A stretch of DNA of 64,000 bases from an uncultured Pseudomonadales bacterium (GCA_958296405.1 OY282519.1:3084132-3148131), one strand, 5' to 3'; positions 1 to 9,381 are shown, numbered from the stretch's first letter. The notes: generated by a model from the sequence alone, not told the origin. Numbers and translations are program-made.

Positions 1-658
1 CGAACTCCTTCGAGCAGAATGCTTGAAATCGTAGAGTCGTCTCCCCGAGCTGGATCTCGGCGCCGGCTTGGATCTCCACCACATCCACTACAAGGTCGCC
101 GTTCAAGTAGGTGAGATTGGTGCCGTCGCCGTGGCCCAACAACCAACGCCGCTGTCGCGGCTCGTATATCAGCCGGGCATGATTTTGTCTGGACACGTTT
201 TCGTCGCCGAAGTCCAAACGCACGCGGGAGCTCGCGCTTCGTCCGATGGTGTTCATGCCATTGCCGAGCGTCAGCACGCGCCCTTTGCCCGGCCCTCCAA
301 CGACAACCAACCACCCTACCGGCGGATCGGCCATCGGGTCATCTTGGCGAGCCGCCACATCAGCATCGCCAGGTCGCGGACGACGGTTGGCCTTGAAGAC
401 GCGGGTCTTGCCTTCGTCGGCTTCCGGCGCGCGCTCTCCCGGTGCTCTTATGGGTTCCGTCGGCGAATCCCAATCGCGACCCTGATCGTCGCCGAACAAC
501 GACTCGCGGGCTGGTACTCCGCCGATTCGATAGGTTGGTTCCGTGTCACGATCTGCCCCGGGTGCCGGCGTGGTCGGGCCATCTTCGTGTTCCCGACCGC
601 GCACCGGCCGTGTCTCTTCATCGACGATTTTGCCGTCGCCTCGGCGCCGAATTGGCAT
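1..658 (-). CDS. FHA-domain protein, C-terminus cut by window edge
   Basis: The minus strand is open from an ATG at 658 to the left edge, giving 219 residues and no stop. A strong ribosome binding site (AGGAGG) lies just upstream of the ATG. Residues 1-110 are a charged, low-complexity linker with threonine motifs (a KTRVF segment near residue 84 and TEP segments near 39 and 67) that could be phosphorylation sites. Residues about 115-215 form a forkhead-associated domain: GR at 139-140, SRQNH at 156-160, and GTN followed by YLNG at 179-187. FHA domains bind phosphothreonine and usually act with Ser/Thr kinases or in type VI secretion control. No kinase or secretion gene is visible here, so the pathway is unknown. 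It lies downstream of, and in the same direction as, the membrane coiled-coil gene at 910-1533. Confidence 0.85.
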   Translation of the reverse strand, partial: MPIRRRGDGKIVDEETRPVRGREHEDGPTTPAPGADRDTEPTYRIGGVPARESLFGDDQGRDWDSPTEPIRAPGERAPEADEGKTRVFKANRRPRPGDADVAARQDDPMADPPVGWLVVVGGPGKGRVLTLGNGMNTIGRSASSRVRLDFGDENVSRQNHARLIYEPRQRRWLLGHGDGTNLTYLNGDLVVDVVEIQAGAEIQLGETTLRFQAFCSKEF

Positions 659-909
659 AAGCCCTCCTTTCGCCAGTCAGGCGGTTGTCTCGCGCGAGAA
701 CCCAGATGCATGAGTGGATTTGGTGATTGGGATGGGGGCCGCGCATGTGGGGAGGGTGAGTGCCCAACCGAGAGGCGGGCTTCGTTCGGCCGCCGCGGTC
801 ACCGAACCTTCTCCGGCAGCGAGACTAAGTGCCGGTGTTGTGGCGCAATCACCTTTCATGGCTACCAACGCCTCCGAGCTCGCAGCTACTGACCATTCGG
901 GGTTCGGCT

Positions 910-1533
910 TCAGCCGCTCTCATTGGGCGACTGCCCATCTTCAAATAGCGCTGCTAGGTGCTTGTATGTATCCGCCTTTGTGCCGTCGCCGTTGTCTCGC
1001 GCTGCGGTCGCCTCGGCCTTAGCTCTGTTCCGCAGCTCGACAAAACGATCTTGGATTCGGCGCTCGACACTCTTGGACATCTCATCGAGGCGACACTTGG
1101 CTTGCCTTAGCTCCTCGTCAACTCTCGCGATCGATTCGCTAGCCTCCTTTTGAACCGATTTGGTGATGTCAGTCGCTTTCTTTCGAGCGACGCGCTTTGC
1201 CTTCTTCCCAGCACGTTCAGCGATGCTCTGTGCCTCACGCCTTGCGCCTCGGTCAATACGGATTGCCATGAAAACGAAGATGCCAGCCATCAGAACGCCG
1301 AACATGGCGACGATTGCGGCGAACAGCGTCATTAGCGGTTCCGCTTGGATTACGTTTCCTGCACGGACATCGACGAACCCGAACGCCGCGAACCACAAAG
1401 CGACGGGCACAGAACAAACCGCCAAGATGCCAAGACCCACGACCACTTGAAAGAACGGTCTATCAAACAACTCCGTCCCCTCCCCCATCTTGGGATCTTC
1501 GGGCGCATCCTCCCTTTTGAGTTGATCTGTCAT
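910..1533 (-). CDS. membrane-anchored coiled-coil protein, unknown function
   Basis: A 207-residue protein with no recognised family. It has two predicted membrane segments (about residues 29-52 and 66-92), followed by a long charged helix rich in Arg, Lys, Glu and Ala from about 95 to 190 that should form a cytoplasmic coiled coil. The start is supported by AAAGGAG seven bases upstream of the ATG. It lies 251 bases upstream of the FHA-domain gene in the same direction, so the two may be cotranscribed. The architecture (short N-terminus, two membrane helices, coiled coil) resembles the smaller protein at 11186-11542, though sequence similarity is not obvious. A scaffold or signalling-partner role is only a guess. 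Confidence 0.7.
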   Translation of the reverse strand: MTDQLKREDAPEDPKMGEGTELFDRPFFQVVVGLGILAVCSVPVALWFAAFGFVDVRAGNVIQAEPLMTLFAAIVAMFGVLMAGIFVFMAIRIDRGARREAQSIAERAGKKAKRVARKKATDITKSVQKEASESIARVDEELRQAKCRLDEMSKSVERRIQDRFVELRNRAKAEATAARDNGDGTKADTYKHLAALFEDGQSPNESG

Positions 1534-1589
1534 TTCTTCACTCCTTTACAGTAGTTCGGCGAACGTGTGCGTTGCGAGTCGGATGACCA

Positions 1590-1610
1590 CGTGACTCATA
1601 AAGAGTCACG
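1590..1610. promoter_or_regulatory. inverted repeat upstream of membrane coiled-coil gene
   Basis: A perfect 8-bp inverted repeat, CGTGACTC and GAGTCACG, is separated by ATAAA. It lies 57 bases upstream of the start at 1533. The symmetry and position fit an operator; it could also be a short hairpin in the leader. No T-run follows on either strand, so a terminator is unlikely. Confidence 0.35.
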
Positions 1611-1798
1611 CAGCGGCGAAACCCCGGCCTGATGCCAAGTGCATGTGAATCAGTAGATTGCCCAGCGGTGCCCTTCGGTGCGGGATGCGGAAGTCGGCTA
1701 GCCGCGGGCCGTATGGATGCGCGCCGACGGTCCCGCCGGCTACAGCGCAATGAATCTAGGCGGGAAGCCGCTCCGCTAGCTTCTGGAAAGAGCCAACA

Positions 1799-1865
<67 letters not shown>

Positions 1866-2239
1866 ACCGTGCCATCTTGGAAATTTGGAGCCGGAGCGCG
1901 CCGCCGTCCGCTTGCCCAAGGGCGAAATCACCCCGCAGGAAGGCCCGCGCCGCTATGCGCAGGCGCTCCGAGCGTTGAGCGCGTCCGTCAGACGACATTC
2001 CCGCAAACTTCAATTCAACCCCCCATTGACCGTCACTTTAGACGCCATTCGAGGTATGTCAACCCCATTGTGCGGAGTCCAGCGTCAAGGCTGCCCCTTG
2101 GGAGAGTCTGGCCGGCACGGTGAGCCGCCACTCCATGCAGCGCCAAGGTGCCGTGGGCGGAGGGCCGGCCTCGCGGCTTGCGCCCGCAGGCATCAGCCTC
2201 TCCTATACTAAGCGCTGCCCTTCCGCTGCTGGAGAAGAC

Positions 2240-3355
2240 GTGAGCGAGCCTGCTGCGACGCATGTGCGCTTCCAAGGCGTCTGCAAGAGCTACGACGGCA
2301 CGACGCAGATCGTCCAGAACCTCGACCTCGCGGTGCTTGAGGGCGAGTTCCTGACGTTGCTTGGCCCCTCTGGGTCTGGCAAGACCACCTGCCTCATGCT
2401 GCTCGCCGGCTTCGAGCAGCCGGGCGGCGGCCACATCGAGATCAGCGGCCGCGCCGTCGATGACCTGCCGCCGCGCGAGCGCAACATCGGCATCGTGTTC
2501 CAGAACTATGCGCTGTTCCCGAACATGACCGTGGGCGGCAACCTCGCGTTCCCGTTGGAGGTGCGCGGGTTGGCATCGGACGAAGCCGCCGAGCGGGTGC
2601 GCCGGGCGCTTCAGCTGGTGCGCCTCGAAGGCTTTGAAGACCGGCGGCCCGCAGAGCTCTCCGGCGGCCAACAGCAGCGCGTGGCCATCGCCCGGGCGCT
2701 GGTCTTCGAGCCACGCCTCGTGTTGATGGATGAACCCTTGGGCGCGTTGGATCGGCGCCTGCGCGAGGAAATGCAGTACGAAATCCGCCGCATCCAGCGC
2801 GAGTTGGCGGTGACGGTGGTGTACGTCACCCACGATCAGACCGAGGCGATGGCCATGTCAGATCGGGTGGCGGTGTTCAATCGCGGCCGCATCGAGCAGA
2901 TCGCCCCGCCGGAGGCGCTCTATGAGGAGCCGGAGCGCGAGTTCGTCGCCGGCTTCATCGGCGAGAACAACCTGCTTCGGGGGCGTGTCAGCGCCATCAC
3001 CGGCGATCTCTGCACGGTGGATTTCCGCGGCTTGGCGGTGCAAGCGTTCGCCGTCGCCGGGCGGTCGGTCGGCGAGGAGGTCATCCTCGCCATCCGTCCA
3101 GAGCGGGTGGCGTTGACGCCCAAGCCGGGCGAGTACACCAACGAGTTCGACGCCAAGGTGGAAGACTTGGTGTTCCTAGGCGATCACCTGCGCGTGCGCC
3201 TCAACCTAGGCGGCTACGAGAGCTTCGTGGCGAAAATCCCCAACATCGTGGGGCACGGCGCCGTGCTGAAGGGCGACAGCGTGCGCATCGGCTGGACGCC
3301 GACGGATTGTCGAGCGCTGCCGGCCGACGACGCCGACGCGGGGATGGCCGCGTGA
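2240..3355 (+). CDS. potA: spermidine/putrescine-type ABC transporter ATPase
   Basis: A 371-residue ATPase that powers import through the permease encoded downstream. Walker A is GPSGSGKT at 42-49, the ABC signature LSGGQQQR at 140-147, Walker B VLMDEP at 161-166, and the switch histidine is in THDQ near 198. The C-terminal third is a TOBE-type domain. I chose the GTG at 2240 because GGAGAA precedes it at good spacing and homology starts at once; an in-frame ATG at 2120 would add 40 residues of non-conserved sequence. The stop overlaps the next gene's GTG by four bases (GTGA). The family imports polyamines, opines, thiamine or phosphonates, so polyamine specificity is an inference from overall resemblance. 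Confidence 0.9.
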   Translation: MSEPAATHVRFQGVCKSYDGTTQIVQNLDLAVLEGEFLTLLGPSGSGKTTCLMLLAGFEQPGGGHIEISGRAVDDLPPRERNIGIVFQNYALFPNMTVGGNLAFPLEVRGLASDEAAERVRRALQLVRLEGFEDRRPAELSGGQQQRVAIARALVFEPRLVLMDEPLGALDRRLREEMQYEIRRIQRELAVTVVYVTHDQTEAMAMSDRVAVFNRGRIEQIAPPEALYEEPEREFVAGFIGENNLLRGRVSAITGDLCTVDFRGLAVQAFAVAGRSVGEEVILAIRPERVALTPKPGEYTNEFDAKVEDLVFLGDHLRVRLNLGGYESFVAKIPNIVGHGAVLKGDSVRIGWTPTDCRALPADDADAGMAA

Positions 3356-4458
3356 CTGCGAGCCGCCAGCCAAGGCCACTGCGCGGACGGCTGCGGTTGG
3401 CCGTCGCGTTCCTGTGCGCGGCCGCAACCCAGAGCAGCGCCGCCGCGCCCCTCACCGTCGTTTCTTGGGGCGGTTCGTACCAACGCGCCAGCGAGGCAGC
3501 GGTGATCCATCCCTTCGCCGCCGCCACCGGCATCGAGGTGCGCGTGGACACCTACAGCGGCGACTTGGCACAGGTTCGCGCCCAAGTGGAGCTGGACGAC
3601 GTGTACTGGGATGTCGTGGACTTGGACTTCGACCGGATGGTGCGCGGCTGCGACGAGGGGCTGTTCGAGCTGGCGGCGGAAGATTCGCTGCCACCGGCTG
3701 CGGACGGGACGCCGGCGCGGGACGACTACCCGCCCGGCGCCATCAACGACTGCGGCCCCGCCACCCTGTTCGCGTCCACCATCTATGCCTACCACCCAGA
3801 CGCCTTCCCAGGGGAGAAACCGACAAACATTGCGGACTATTTCGACCTTGAGCGGTTTCCGGGCCGCCGCGGCATGCGCCGCACGGCAGCGGCGAACTTG
3901 GAGTTCGCGCTCATGGCCGACGGGGTGCCGAAGGACGCCGTGTACGCCACGCTCAGCAGCGCCGGGGGCATCGACCGCGCCCTGAACAAGCTCGATGCCA
4001 TCAAGAGCTCCATCGTCTGGTGGGAGGCGGGCGCGCAGCCGCCGCAGTTGCTTGCCGATTTGGAGGTGGCGATGACGACCGCCTACAACGGCCGCATCTT
4101 CAATGCGCAGGTGCTGGAAGATCAGCCGTTCGTGGTGGTGTGGGATGGCGCCGTGACCTACCCCGGCGGCTTCGCGATCGTGCGCGGCACGCAGAATGTC
4201 GAGGCGGCGCGCCAGTTCATCGCCTTCGCGGCGCAACCAAAGGTCATGGCCCGCTTGACCCAGCACATCGCTTACAGCCCAGCGCGCCTCTCCGCCGCGC
4301 GGCTCGTCACCACGCACCTCGCCACCGGCGTCCAGATGGCGCCGCACATGCCCACCAAACCAGAGCATCTCGCCGTCGCCCTGCGCCAAGACCCGCAGTG
4401 GTGGAGCGACTACGGCGACGAAGCGGAAGAGCGTTTCGCGGCGTGGCTGGCGCGATGA
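3352..4458 (+). CDS. periplasmic solute-binding protein of the PotD type
   Basis: A 368-residue extracellular binding protein that delivers substrate to the permease. It has an N-terminal signal peptide (basic start, hydrophobic stretch to about residue 25, cleavage near Ala-Ala-Ala-Pro at 30-33). The mature protein opens with the LTVVSWGG pattern typical of polyamine/iron/thiamine binding proteins and has the SIVWWEAGAQ and AYNGR segments seen in PotD relatives. The GTG start at 3352 overlaps the ATPase stop, and the stop overlaps the permease ATG (ATGA), so the three genes are translationally coupled. The substrate cannot be fixed from sequence alone. Confidence 0.88.
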   Translation: MTASRQPRPLRGRLRLAVAFLCAAATQSSAAAPLTVVSWGGSYQRASEAAVIHPFAAATGIEVRVDTYSGDLAQVRAQVELDDVYWDVVDLDFDRMVRGCDEGLFELAAEDSLPPAADGTPARDDYPPGAINDCGPATLFASTIYAYHPDAFPGEKPTNIADYFDLERFPGRRGMRRTAAANLEFALMADGVPKDAVYATLSSAGGIDRALNKLDAIKSSIVWWEAGAQPPQLLADLEVAMTTAYNGRIFNAQVLEDQPFVVVWDGAVTYPGGFAIVRGTQNVEAARQFIAFAAQPKVMARLTQHIAYSPARLSAARLVTTHLATGVQMAPHMPTKPEHLAVALRQDPQWWSDYGDEAEERFAAWLAR

Positions 4459-5699
4459 CCGAGCGTGTGGCCAGCGATGGCGCAAGCCCCCCGCGCCGGG
4501 CCCGGGCGGCCCGTTGGCGAGCCGCCGGCCTGACTTTGCCCCTGCTCGCGTTCGTCGGCATCACCTTCATCGCGCCCCTTGGCGCCATGCTGACGCGCAG
4601 CGTCTACGATCCAACGGTGGCCGACGCGCTGCCGCGCACAATGGCATTGCTTGCCGAATGGGATGGCGAAGGCCTGCCGGAAGACGGGGCATTCGCCGCC
4701 GCCGCGCAAGAACTGGTGAGCGCCCGCGCCGCGCGCTCGGTCGGGCAGTTGGCAAGCCGCGTGAACCGCATCGAAGGCGGCACGCGCAGCGTCATCACGC
4801 GCAGCGCCCGGCGGCTGGCGACCCGGGACGCGCCCGCCAGAGACACGGCGGGCTGGCGGGCAGCGCTCATCGAGGCGGATCCAGCGTGGGCCGAGCCCTT
4901 CATTTGGCGCGCCATCCGCCGCGCCGGCGAGCGCGTCACGCCGCAACACTATCTGCAGGCGCTGGATTTAGACCGGGATGTGGGCGGCGCCGTGGTGGCG
5001 CGCCCGGAAGAGCAGCGCATCTACCTCAAGCTCTTCGCGCGCACCTTGGCGGTGAGCTTGGGCGTCACGCTGCTGTGCTTGGCGCTCGGCTATCCCTTGG
5101 CCTACCTCATCGCCCAAGCGCCAGCGCATCGGGCGCGGTGGCTGTTGCTGCTGGTGCTGGTGCCCTTCTGGACCTCGCTGTTGGTGCGCACGACGTCTTG
5201 GATCGTGCTGCTGCAGTCCCAGGGCGTGTTGAACGAGGCGTTGGTGCAGTTGGGCGTCATCGCGGACAACAAACGCTTGGCCATGATTTACAACATGACC
5301 GGCTCGTTCGTCGCCATGACCCATGTGTTGTTGCCGTTCATGGTGCTGCCGCTGTATTCCGTGATGCGTGGCGTGCCCCCGTCGCACATGCGCGCCGCCA
5401 CCTCGCTGGGCGCCACCTTCCCGCAGGCCTTTCGGCGCGTGTATTGGCCACAGACGTTGCCCGGCGTCGGCGCCGGCTCGCTGTTGGTGTTCATCTTGGC
5501 GGTGGGCTACTACATCACCCCAGCCTTGGTGGGCGGGCGCACCGGGCAGCTCATCTCCAACTTCATCGCCTACCACATGCAGCAATCGCTCAACTGGGGG
5601 CTGGCCGCGGCCCTCGGCGGCATCCTGCTGGTGGGCGTTGGCGCGCTGTACTTCGTTTACGACCGGCTGGTTGGCATCGAGCGCATGCGGCTGGGATGA
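4455..5699 (+). CDS. potB: ABC transporter permease, PotB type, with large periplasmic insert
   Basis: A 414-residue inner-membrane permease. The first membrane helix (about 24-46) is followed by an insert of roughly 150 residues, rich in Arg and Ala, before the remaining helices begin near residue 195 (KLFARTLAVSLG). The cytoplasmic EAA loop that contacts the ATPase is visible as the AATSLGATFPQAF segment. The start overlaps the binding-protein stop. Importers of this group usually have two permeases (PotB and PotC), but here the next gene is on the opposite strand. The channel must therefore be a homodimer, or use a permease encoded elsewhere. Confidence 0.88.
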   Translation: MTERVASDGASPPRRARAARWRAAGLTLPLLAFVGITFIAPLGAMLTRSVYDPTVADALPRTMALLAEWDGEGLPEDGAFAAAAQELVSARAARSVGQLASRVNRIEGGTRSVITRSARRLATRDAPARDTAGWRAALIEADPAWAEPFIWRAIRRAGERVTPQHYLQALDLDRDVGGAVVARPEEQRIYLKLFARTLAVSLGVTLLCLALGYPLAYLIAQAPAHRARWLLLLVLVPFWTSLLVRTTSWIVLLQSQGVLNEALVQLGVIADNKRLAMIYNMTGSFVAMTHVLLPFMVLPLYSVMRGVPPSHMRAATSLGATFPQAFRRVYWPQTLPGVGAGSLLVFILAVGYYITPALVGGRTGQLISNFIAYHMQQSLNWGLAAALGGILLVGVGALYFVYDRLVGIERMRLG

Positions 5700-5712
5700 G
5701 TTGAGCCAGCCC

Positions 5713-6765
5713 TCAAGCGTCGTTCACGCTGCGCACGAGGTCCATCACGCGCCCAAGCGTCTGCAGCCGCTCCTCCAGCGTGGCGCCGGCCGGTTGCACC
5801 CGCAGCGTGTTCACGCCGACATCCCGATAGGCTGCGATGCGCGCCTTGACACCCGCTTCATCGCCCAGCAGGTTCGCTTCGAGGACCATCTGGTTCGGCA
5901 CCGCGGCCACCGCTTGCTCGCGCTGCCCCGATACCCAGAGCCGCTGCACTTCCTGCGCGGCATCCGCCCAGCCGCCGCGGCGGTAGGCATCGTTGTAGAA
6001 GTTCGTCCGCGCCGAGCCCATGGCACCGAGGGTGAACGCCATGCCCGGCTTGAGTGGCGCCGCCAGCGCCGCGGCATCGTCGCCAAACGCCACCAAGCCG
6101 CCGGCTTGAAGGTCTATGTCGGCGAGGGTGCGCCCGGCCGAGGCGGCGCCGCGGCGGATGTGGGCGAAGTGCGCGTCGGCATGTTCCGGCGTGAACGAGG
6201 TGCCGAGCCAACCGTCCGCCGCGGCGCCGGTGTATTCCAGCGCCTTCGGCGCGAGCGTGGCCAGATAGATGGGAATGTTCGGGTTGCCCGGCTGCGCCAA
6301 ACGCAGCGCCTTGCCTTCCCCGCCGGGCAGGGGCAGCTGATGATGCACCCCGTCGTAGGCCAGTTTCTCGCCGGCGAACGCGAGGCGCAGGATGTCCACC
6401 GTCTCGCGCATGCGCCCCAGCGGCGCCTTGAAGGGCCGCCCCTGCAGCCCCTCCACCACTTGCGGGCCGCTCGCTCCCAAGCCGAGCAGAAAGCGGTTGC
6501 CGGATACCGTGGCCATGGTCAATGCGGTCATCGCCGTCATCGACGGCGTGCGGGCGCTGATCTGCATGATGCCGGTGCCAAGGCGCACGCGCTCGGTGCG
6601 CGCCGCCAAGTAGGCAAGCGGCACGATGGCGTCCTGCCCCCAGGCTTCCGCGGACCACACGGCGTCCACCCCAAGCCGCTCCGCCTGCACCGCGAACTCC
6701 ACCTGCTCCTCGAAATCCCCGCGGCGGCCCGATGCGGCGCCACCAATGCCCACGCTCACCTTCAT
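5713..6765 (-). CDS. LLM-class (luciferase-like) flavin-dependent oxidoreductase
   Basis: A 350-residue TIM-barrel protein of the bacterial luciferase superfamily, which uses FMN or coenzyme F420 for monooxygenation or hydride transfer. Family features include the AERLGVDAVWSAE segment near the N-terminus, ERVRLGTGIMQISAR (second and third strands), and the GNRFLLGLGASGPQVVEG stretch at the cofactor phosphate site. Length is normal for the family. It is convergent with the permease gene (14 bases apart) and divergent from the cyclopropane synthase gene. The substrate is unknown, and sequence alone cannot separate the FMN and F420 subgroups. Confidence 0.85.
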   Translation of the reverse strand: MKVSVGIGGAASGRRGDFEEQVEFAVQAERLGVDAVWSAEAWGQDAIVPLAYLAARTERVRLGTGIMQISARTPSMTAMTALTMATVSGNRFLLGLGASGPQVVEGLQGRPFKAPLGRMRETVDILRLAFAGEKLAYDGVHHQLPLPGGEGKALRLAQPGNPNIPIYLATLAPKALEYTGAAADGWLGTSFTPEHADAHFAHIRRGAASAGRTLADIDLQAGGLVAFGDDAAALAAPLKPGMAFTLGAMGSARTNFYNDAYRRGGWADAAQEVQRLWVSGQREQAVAAVPNQMVLEANLLGDEAGVKARIAAYRDVGVNTLRVQPAGATLEERLQTLGRVMDLVRSVNDA

Positions 6766-6860
6766 GCGCGTTCTCCCAATGCGTTGACGGCGAGTATAAG
6801 CCGGCGCCCCCGCAGCGCCGTTGCTGCGCCAAGTGTGCCGGTTGGACTATCCTTGCCGCG

Positions 6861-8087
6861 ATGTTCTTGAAGCTCTTGGCGAGCCATGTCCGCCGCGGCA
6901 CGCTCACCGTCGTGCTGCCGGACGGCGCCAGCCACACATTCGGCGCCGGCGAGCCCCAAGCCACTTGGGCGCTGCGGCGCGCCTCGGCGTTGCCGCGCAT
7001 CGCCCTCAACCCGGCGTCGGCCCTCGGCGAAACCTACTTGGCCGGAGACTGGGACGTGGCCAGCGGCGAACTCATCGATCTGTTGACCATCCTGCGCGTC
7101 AACTTGGAACAGCCGCTGTCCGACAGCGGCGCCAAGCGGCTCTTGCAGCCGCTCGCCTCGCTGCTCACCTCTTGGAACAACGTGCGCAGCAGCCTTTCGA
7201 ACGTGAGCCGCCACTACGACCTGGATGAAACGCTGTTTCGCGCCTTCCTAGATTCAGACATGCACTACTCGTGCGCTTACTTCCGCGATCCGGACGCGAC
7301 GCTGGAGGCCGCGCAGGCGGCGAAGTGCGACCACATCCGGCGCAAGCTCTGCCTAACGCCCGGCCAGCGCGTGTTGGACATCGGCAGCGGTTGGGGCAGC
7401 CTCGCCATGCATCTCGCGCAGCGCACCGGCGTGGAAGTGGTCGGCCTCACGCTGTCCAAGGAGCAATTGCGCGTCGCCACTGCCGAAGCGCAACGCCGCG
7501 GCTTGGCGGACCGCGTCGAGTTCCGGCTGGAGGATTATCGGCACCATCGCGAGCAATACGATGGCGTTGTGTCCGTGGGCATGTTCGAGCATGTCGGGCG
7601 GCGCAATTTCCGGCGCTATTTCAACCAAGTGCGGCAGTGTCTGAAGCCCGACGGCTTGGCCTTGGTACATACCATCGGCCAGTACACGCCGCCCTCCCCC
7701 ACCAACCCGTGGATCCGCCGCCACATCTTTCCCGGCGGCTACATTCCCGCGGCTTCCGAGACGATTCGCGCGGTAGAGGCGAGCGGGCTTGTGCTGAGCG
7801 ACCTAGAGGTTTGGCGCCGCCACTACGCGCACACGCTGCGCGAGTGGAATCGCCGCTTTCAGGCACGGCGTGACGAGCTGCGACGGGCCAAGGGCGAACG
7901 CTTCTGCCGCATGTGGGAGTTTTATCTCGTCGCTTGCGCCACCGCGTTCGAAGTGTCGGACTTGGTGGTCTTCCAAATGCAGCTGGCAACGCGCAACGAC
8001 GCGGCGCCCCTCACGCGGGATTATCTCTACTCCGCTGCCCCGGACGCGCCGGCGGCCGTGGCCGCGGCGCCCGGCCAGCAGGCCTAG
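6861..8087 (+). CDS. cfa: cyclopropane-fatty-acyl-phospholipid synthase
   Basis: A 408-residue SAM-dependent enzyme that adds a methylene bridge across double bonds of phospholipid acyl chains at the inner membrane, typically in stationary phase or under acid stress. The N-terminal domain is followed by the MHYSCAYF segment (134-141, containing the family cysteine) and the SAM-binding VLDIGSGWGS motif (171-180). The EHVGRRNF and FPGGYIP segments are also family hallmarks. I chose the ATG at 6861; longer in-frame starts would run into the upstream divergent gene. The stop codon shares the CTAG at 8084-8087 with the stop of the convergent CoA-transferase gene. Confidence 0.92.
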   Translation: MFLKLLASHVRRGTLTVVLPDGASHTFGAGEPQATWALRRASALPRIALNPASALGETYLAGDWDVASGELIDLLTILRVNLEQPLSDSGAKRLLQPLASLLTSWNNVRSSLSNVSRHYDLDETLFRAFLDSDMHYSCAYFRDPDATLEAAQAAKCDHIRRKLCLTPGQRVLDIGSGWGSLAMHLAQRTGVEVVGLTLSKEQLRVATAEAQRRGLADRVEFRLEDYRHHREQYDGVVSVGMFEHVGRRNFRRYFNQVRQCLKPDGLALVHTIGQYTPPSPTNPWIRRHIFPGGYIPAASETIRAVEASGLVLSDLEVWRRHYAHTLREWNRRFQARRDELRRAKGERFCRMWEFYLVACATAFEVSDLVVFQMQLATRNDAAPLTRDYLYSAAPDAPAAVAAAPGQQA

Positions 8088-9265
8088 ATCACGCCTTCGC
8101 CCTTGAGCGCATCGATGGCGGCGTCGTCGTAGCCGAGTTCGAGCATGATCTCCCGCGTGTGCTCACCCAACGTGGGCGCCCGCCGGCGGATGGAAGTGTC
8201 CACCTTTGCCAACTCCACCGGCATGCGCACGAGCGGCGCCGGCGACTCAAGCCCTGGGTAATCCGTTGGCGCCAAGAAGCCGCCTTGCACCACCTGCTCG
8301 TTGACGAGGGTTTGCGCCGGCGTCAACACCTCCCCGCAAGGGATGCGCGCCGCATCGAGTTCGCGCATCGCCTCGGCGGTGGTGCGGCCTTGGGTCCACT
8401 CGGCCATGCGCTCACTGATGTCGGCGGCATTGTCGCCCCGCGCTTCGTCCGTCGCATAGCGCGCATCGGTGAGCCAGCGCTCCTCGCCCATCAGCTTGGC
8501 CCAACGCTCGTAGAGCGGCTGGCCAACCACCTGCACCAGAATCCAGCCGTCGCTGGTTTGGAAGGCATCCGACGGGGCGGAGGTTTGGCCGCGATTGCCG
8601 GTGGCGACGCGGTTCTTGTTCAGCGCGGCTTGCTCGATGAGCGTGCCGTTGGCGATGGTGAGCGCGGAGGCCAACAGACAGCCTTGCACATGCTGCCCGG
8701 CGCCGGTTTGCATGCGGTGGACGATGGCGGAGAGCGTCGCCACGGTGTTCAGGGCGCCAGTGGTGTAGTCCACATAGGGGTAGTAGTTCTTCATCGGCGC
8801 ATCCGCCTCGCCCGTCAAGTGCATGTTGCCGGACATGGCTTGGGCGACGCCGTCGAAGCCGACGCGCCGGCCATAGGGGCCACTGGCGCCGAAGGCTGTG
8901 CTGGTGGTGAGGATGATGTCTGGCTTGACGGCCGAGAGGCTGGCGTAGTCCAAGCCCATGGACGCCAGCGTGTCTGGCGGCAGGTTGGCGATCACCACGT
9001 CTGCGGTGGCCACCAGCTTGCGGACCACTTCCTGCCCTTGCGGCGTGCGCGGGTTCAGCGTGAATCCGCGCTTGTTGCGGTTCAAGGCGAGGAAGCCGCC
9101 GCTCTCGCCATCTTCCGTCACCGGGGCGACGTAGCGGTCTTCGCTGCCATGCACCTTCTCTACCCGAATGACGTCGGCACCGAGGTCGGCCAGCAACGCG
9201 CCACAGAACGGCCCGGCGATGTAGCGGCCAAAATCGAGCACCCGAATGCCATCTAGAACCGTCAC
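8084..9265 (-). CDS. family III CoA-transferase (CaiB/BaiF type)
   Basis: A 393-residue enzyme of the formyl-CoA/carnitine CoA-transferase family, which moves CoA between organic acids through aspartyl-anhydride chemistry. The N-terminal VLDFGRYIAGPFCG and LGADVIRVEK segments are signatures, and the candidate catalytic aspartate is D166 in YVDYTTG. It is a single-gene unit, convergent with cfa, sharing stop-codon bases. The acyl donor and acceptor are not predictable, but the several acyl-CoA dehydrogenase genes nearby make a role in acyl-CoA catabolism plausible. Confidence 0.9.
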   Translation of the reverse strand: MTVLDGIRVLDFGRYIAGPFCGALLADLGADVIRVEKVHGSEDRYVAPVTEDGESGGFLALNRNKRGFTLNPRTPQGQEVVRKLVATADVVIANLPPDTLASMGLDYASLSAVKPDIILTTSTAFGASGPYGRRVGFDGVAQAMSGNMHLTGEADAPMKNYYPYVDYTTGALNTVATLSAIVHRMQTGAGQHVQGCLLASALTIANGTLIEQAALNKNRVATGNRGQTSAPSDAFQTSDGWILVQVVGQPLYERWAKLMGEERWLTDARYATDEARGDNAADISERMAEWTQGRTTAEAMRELDAARIPCGEVLTPAQTLVNEQVVQGGFLAPTDYPGLESPAPLVRMPVELAKVDTSIRRRAPTLGEHTREIMLELGYDDAAIDALKGEGVI

Positions 9266-9381
9266 GCAACCTCCCCATTTGCGGCGCTGAACGCGCCATT
9301 ATCCGCGGTTTTGGCCGCGTTCTCTAACTCGGCCGCCGCGAGGGTTCGTGAGTGAGTGGTTTGCGCCGGCGCCGCGGTGGC

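Noticed and set aside
3214-4485. Long minus-strand frame opposite the binding-protein gene
   Set aside because: Antisense to a coupled ABC operon with recognisable domains; no family features in the translation.
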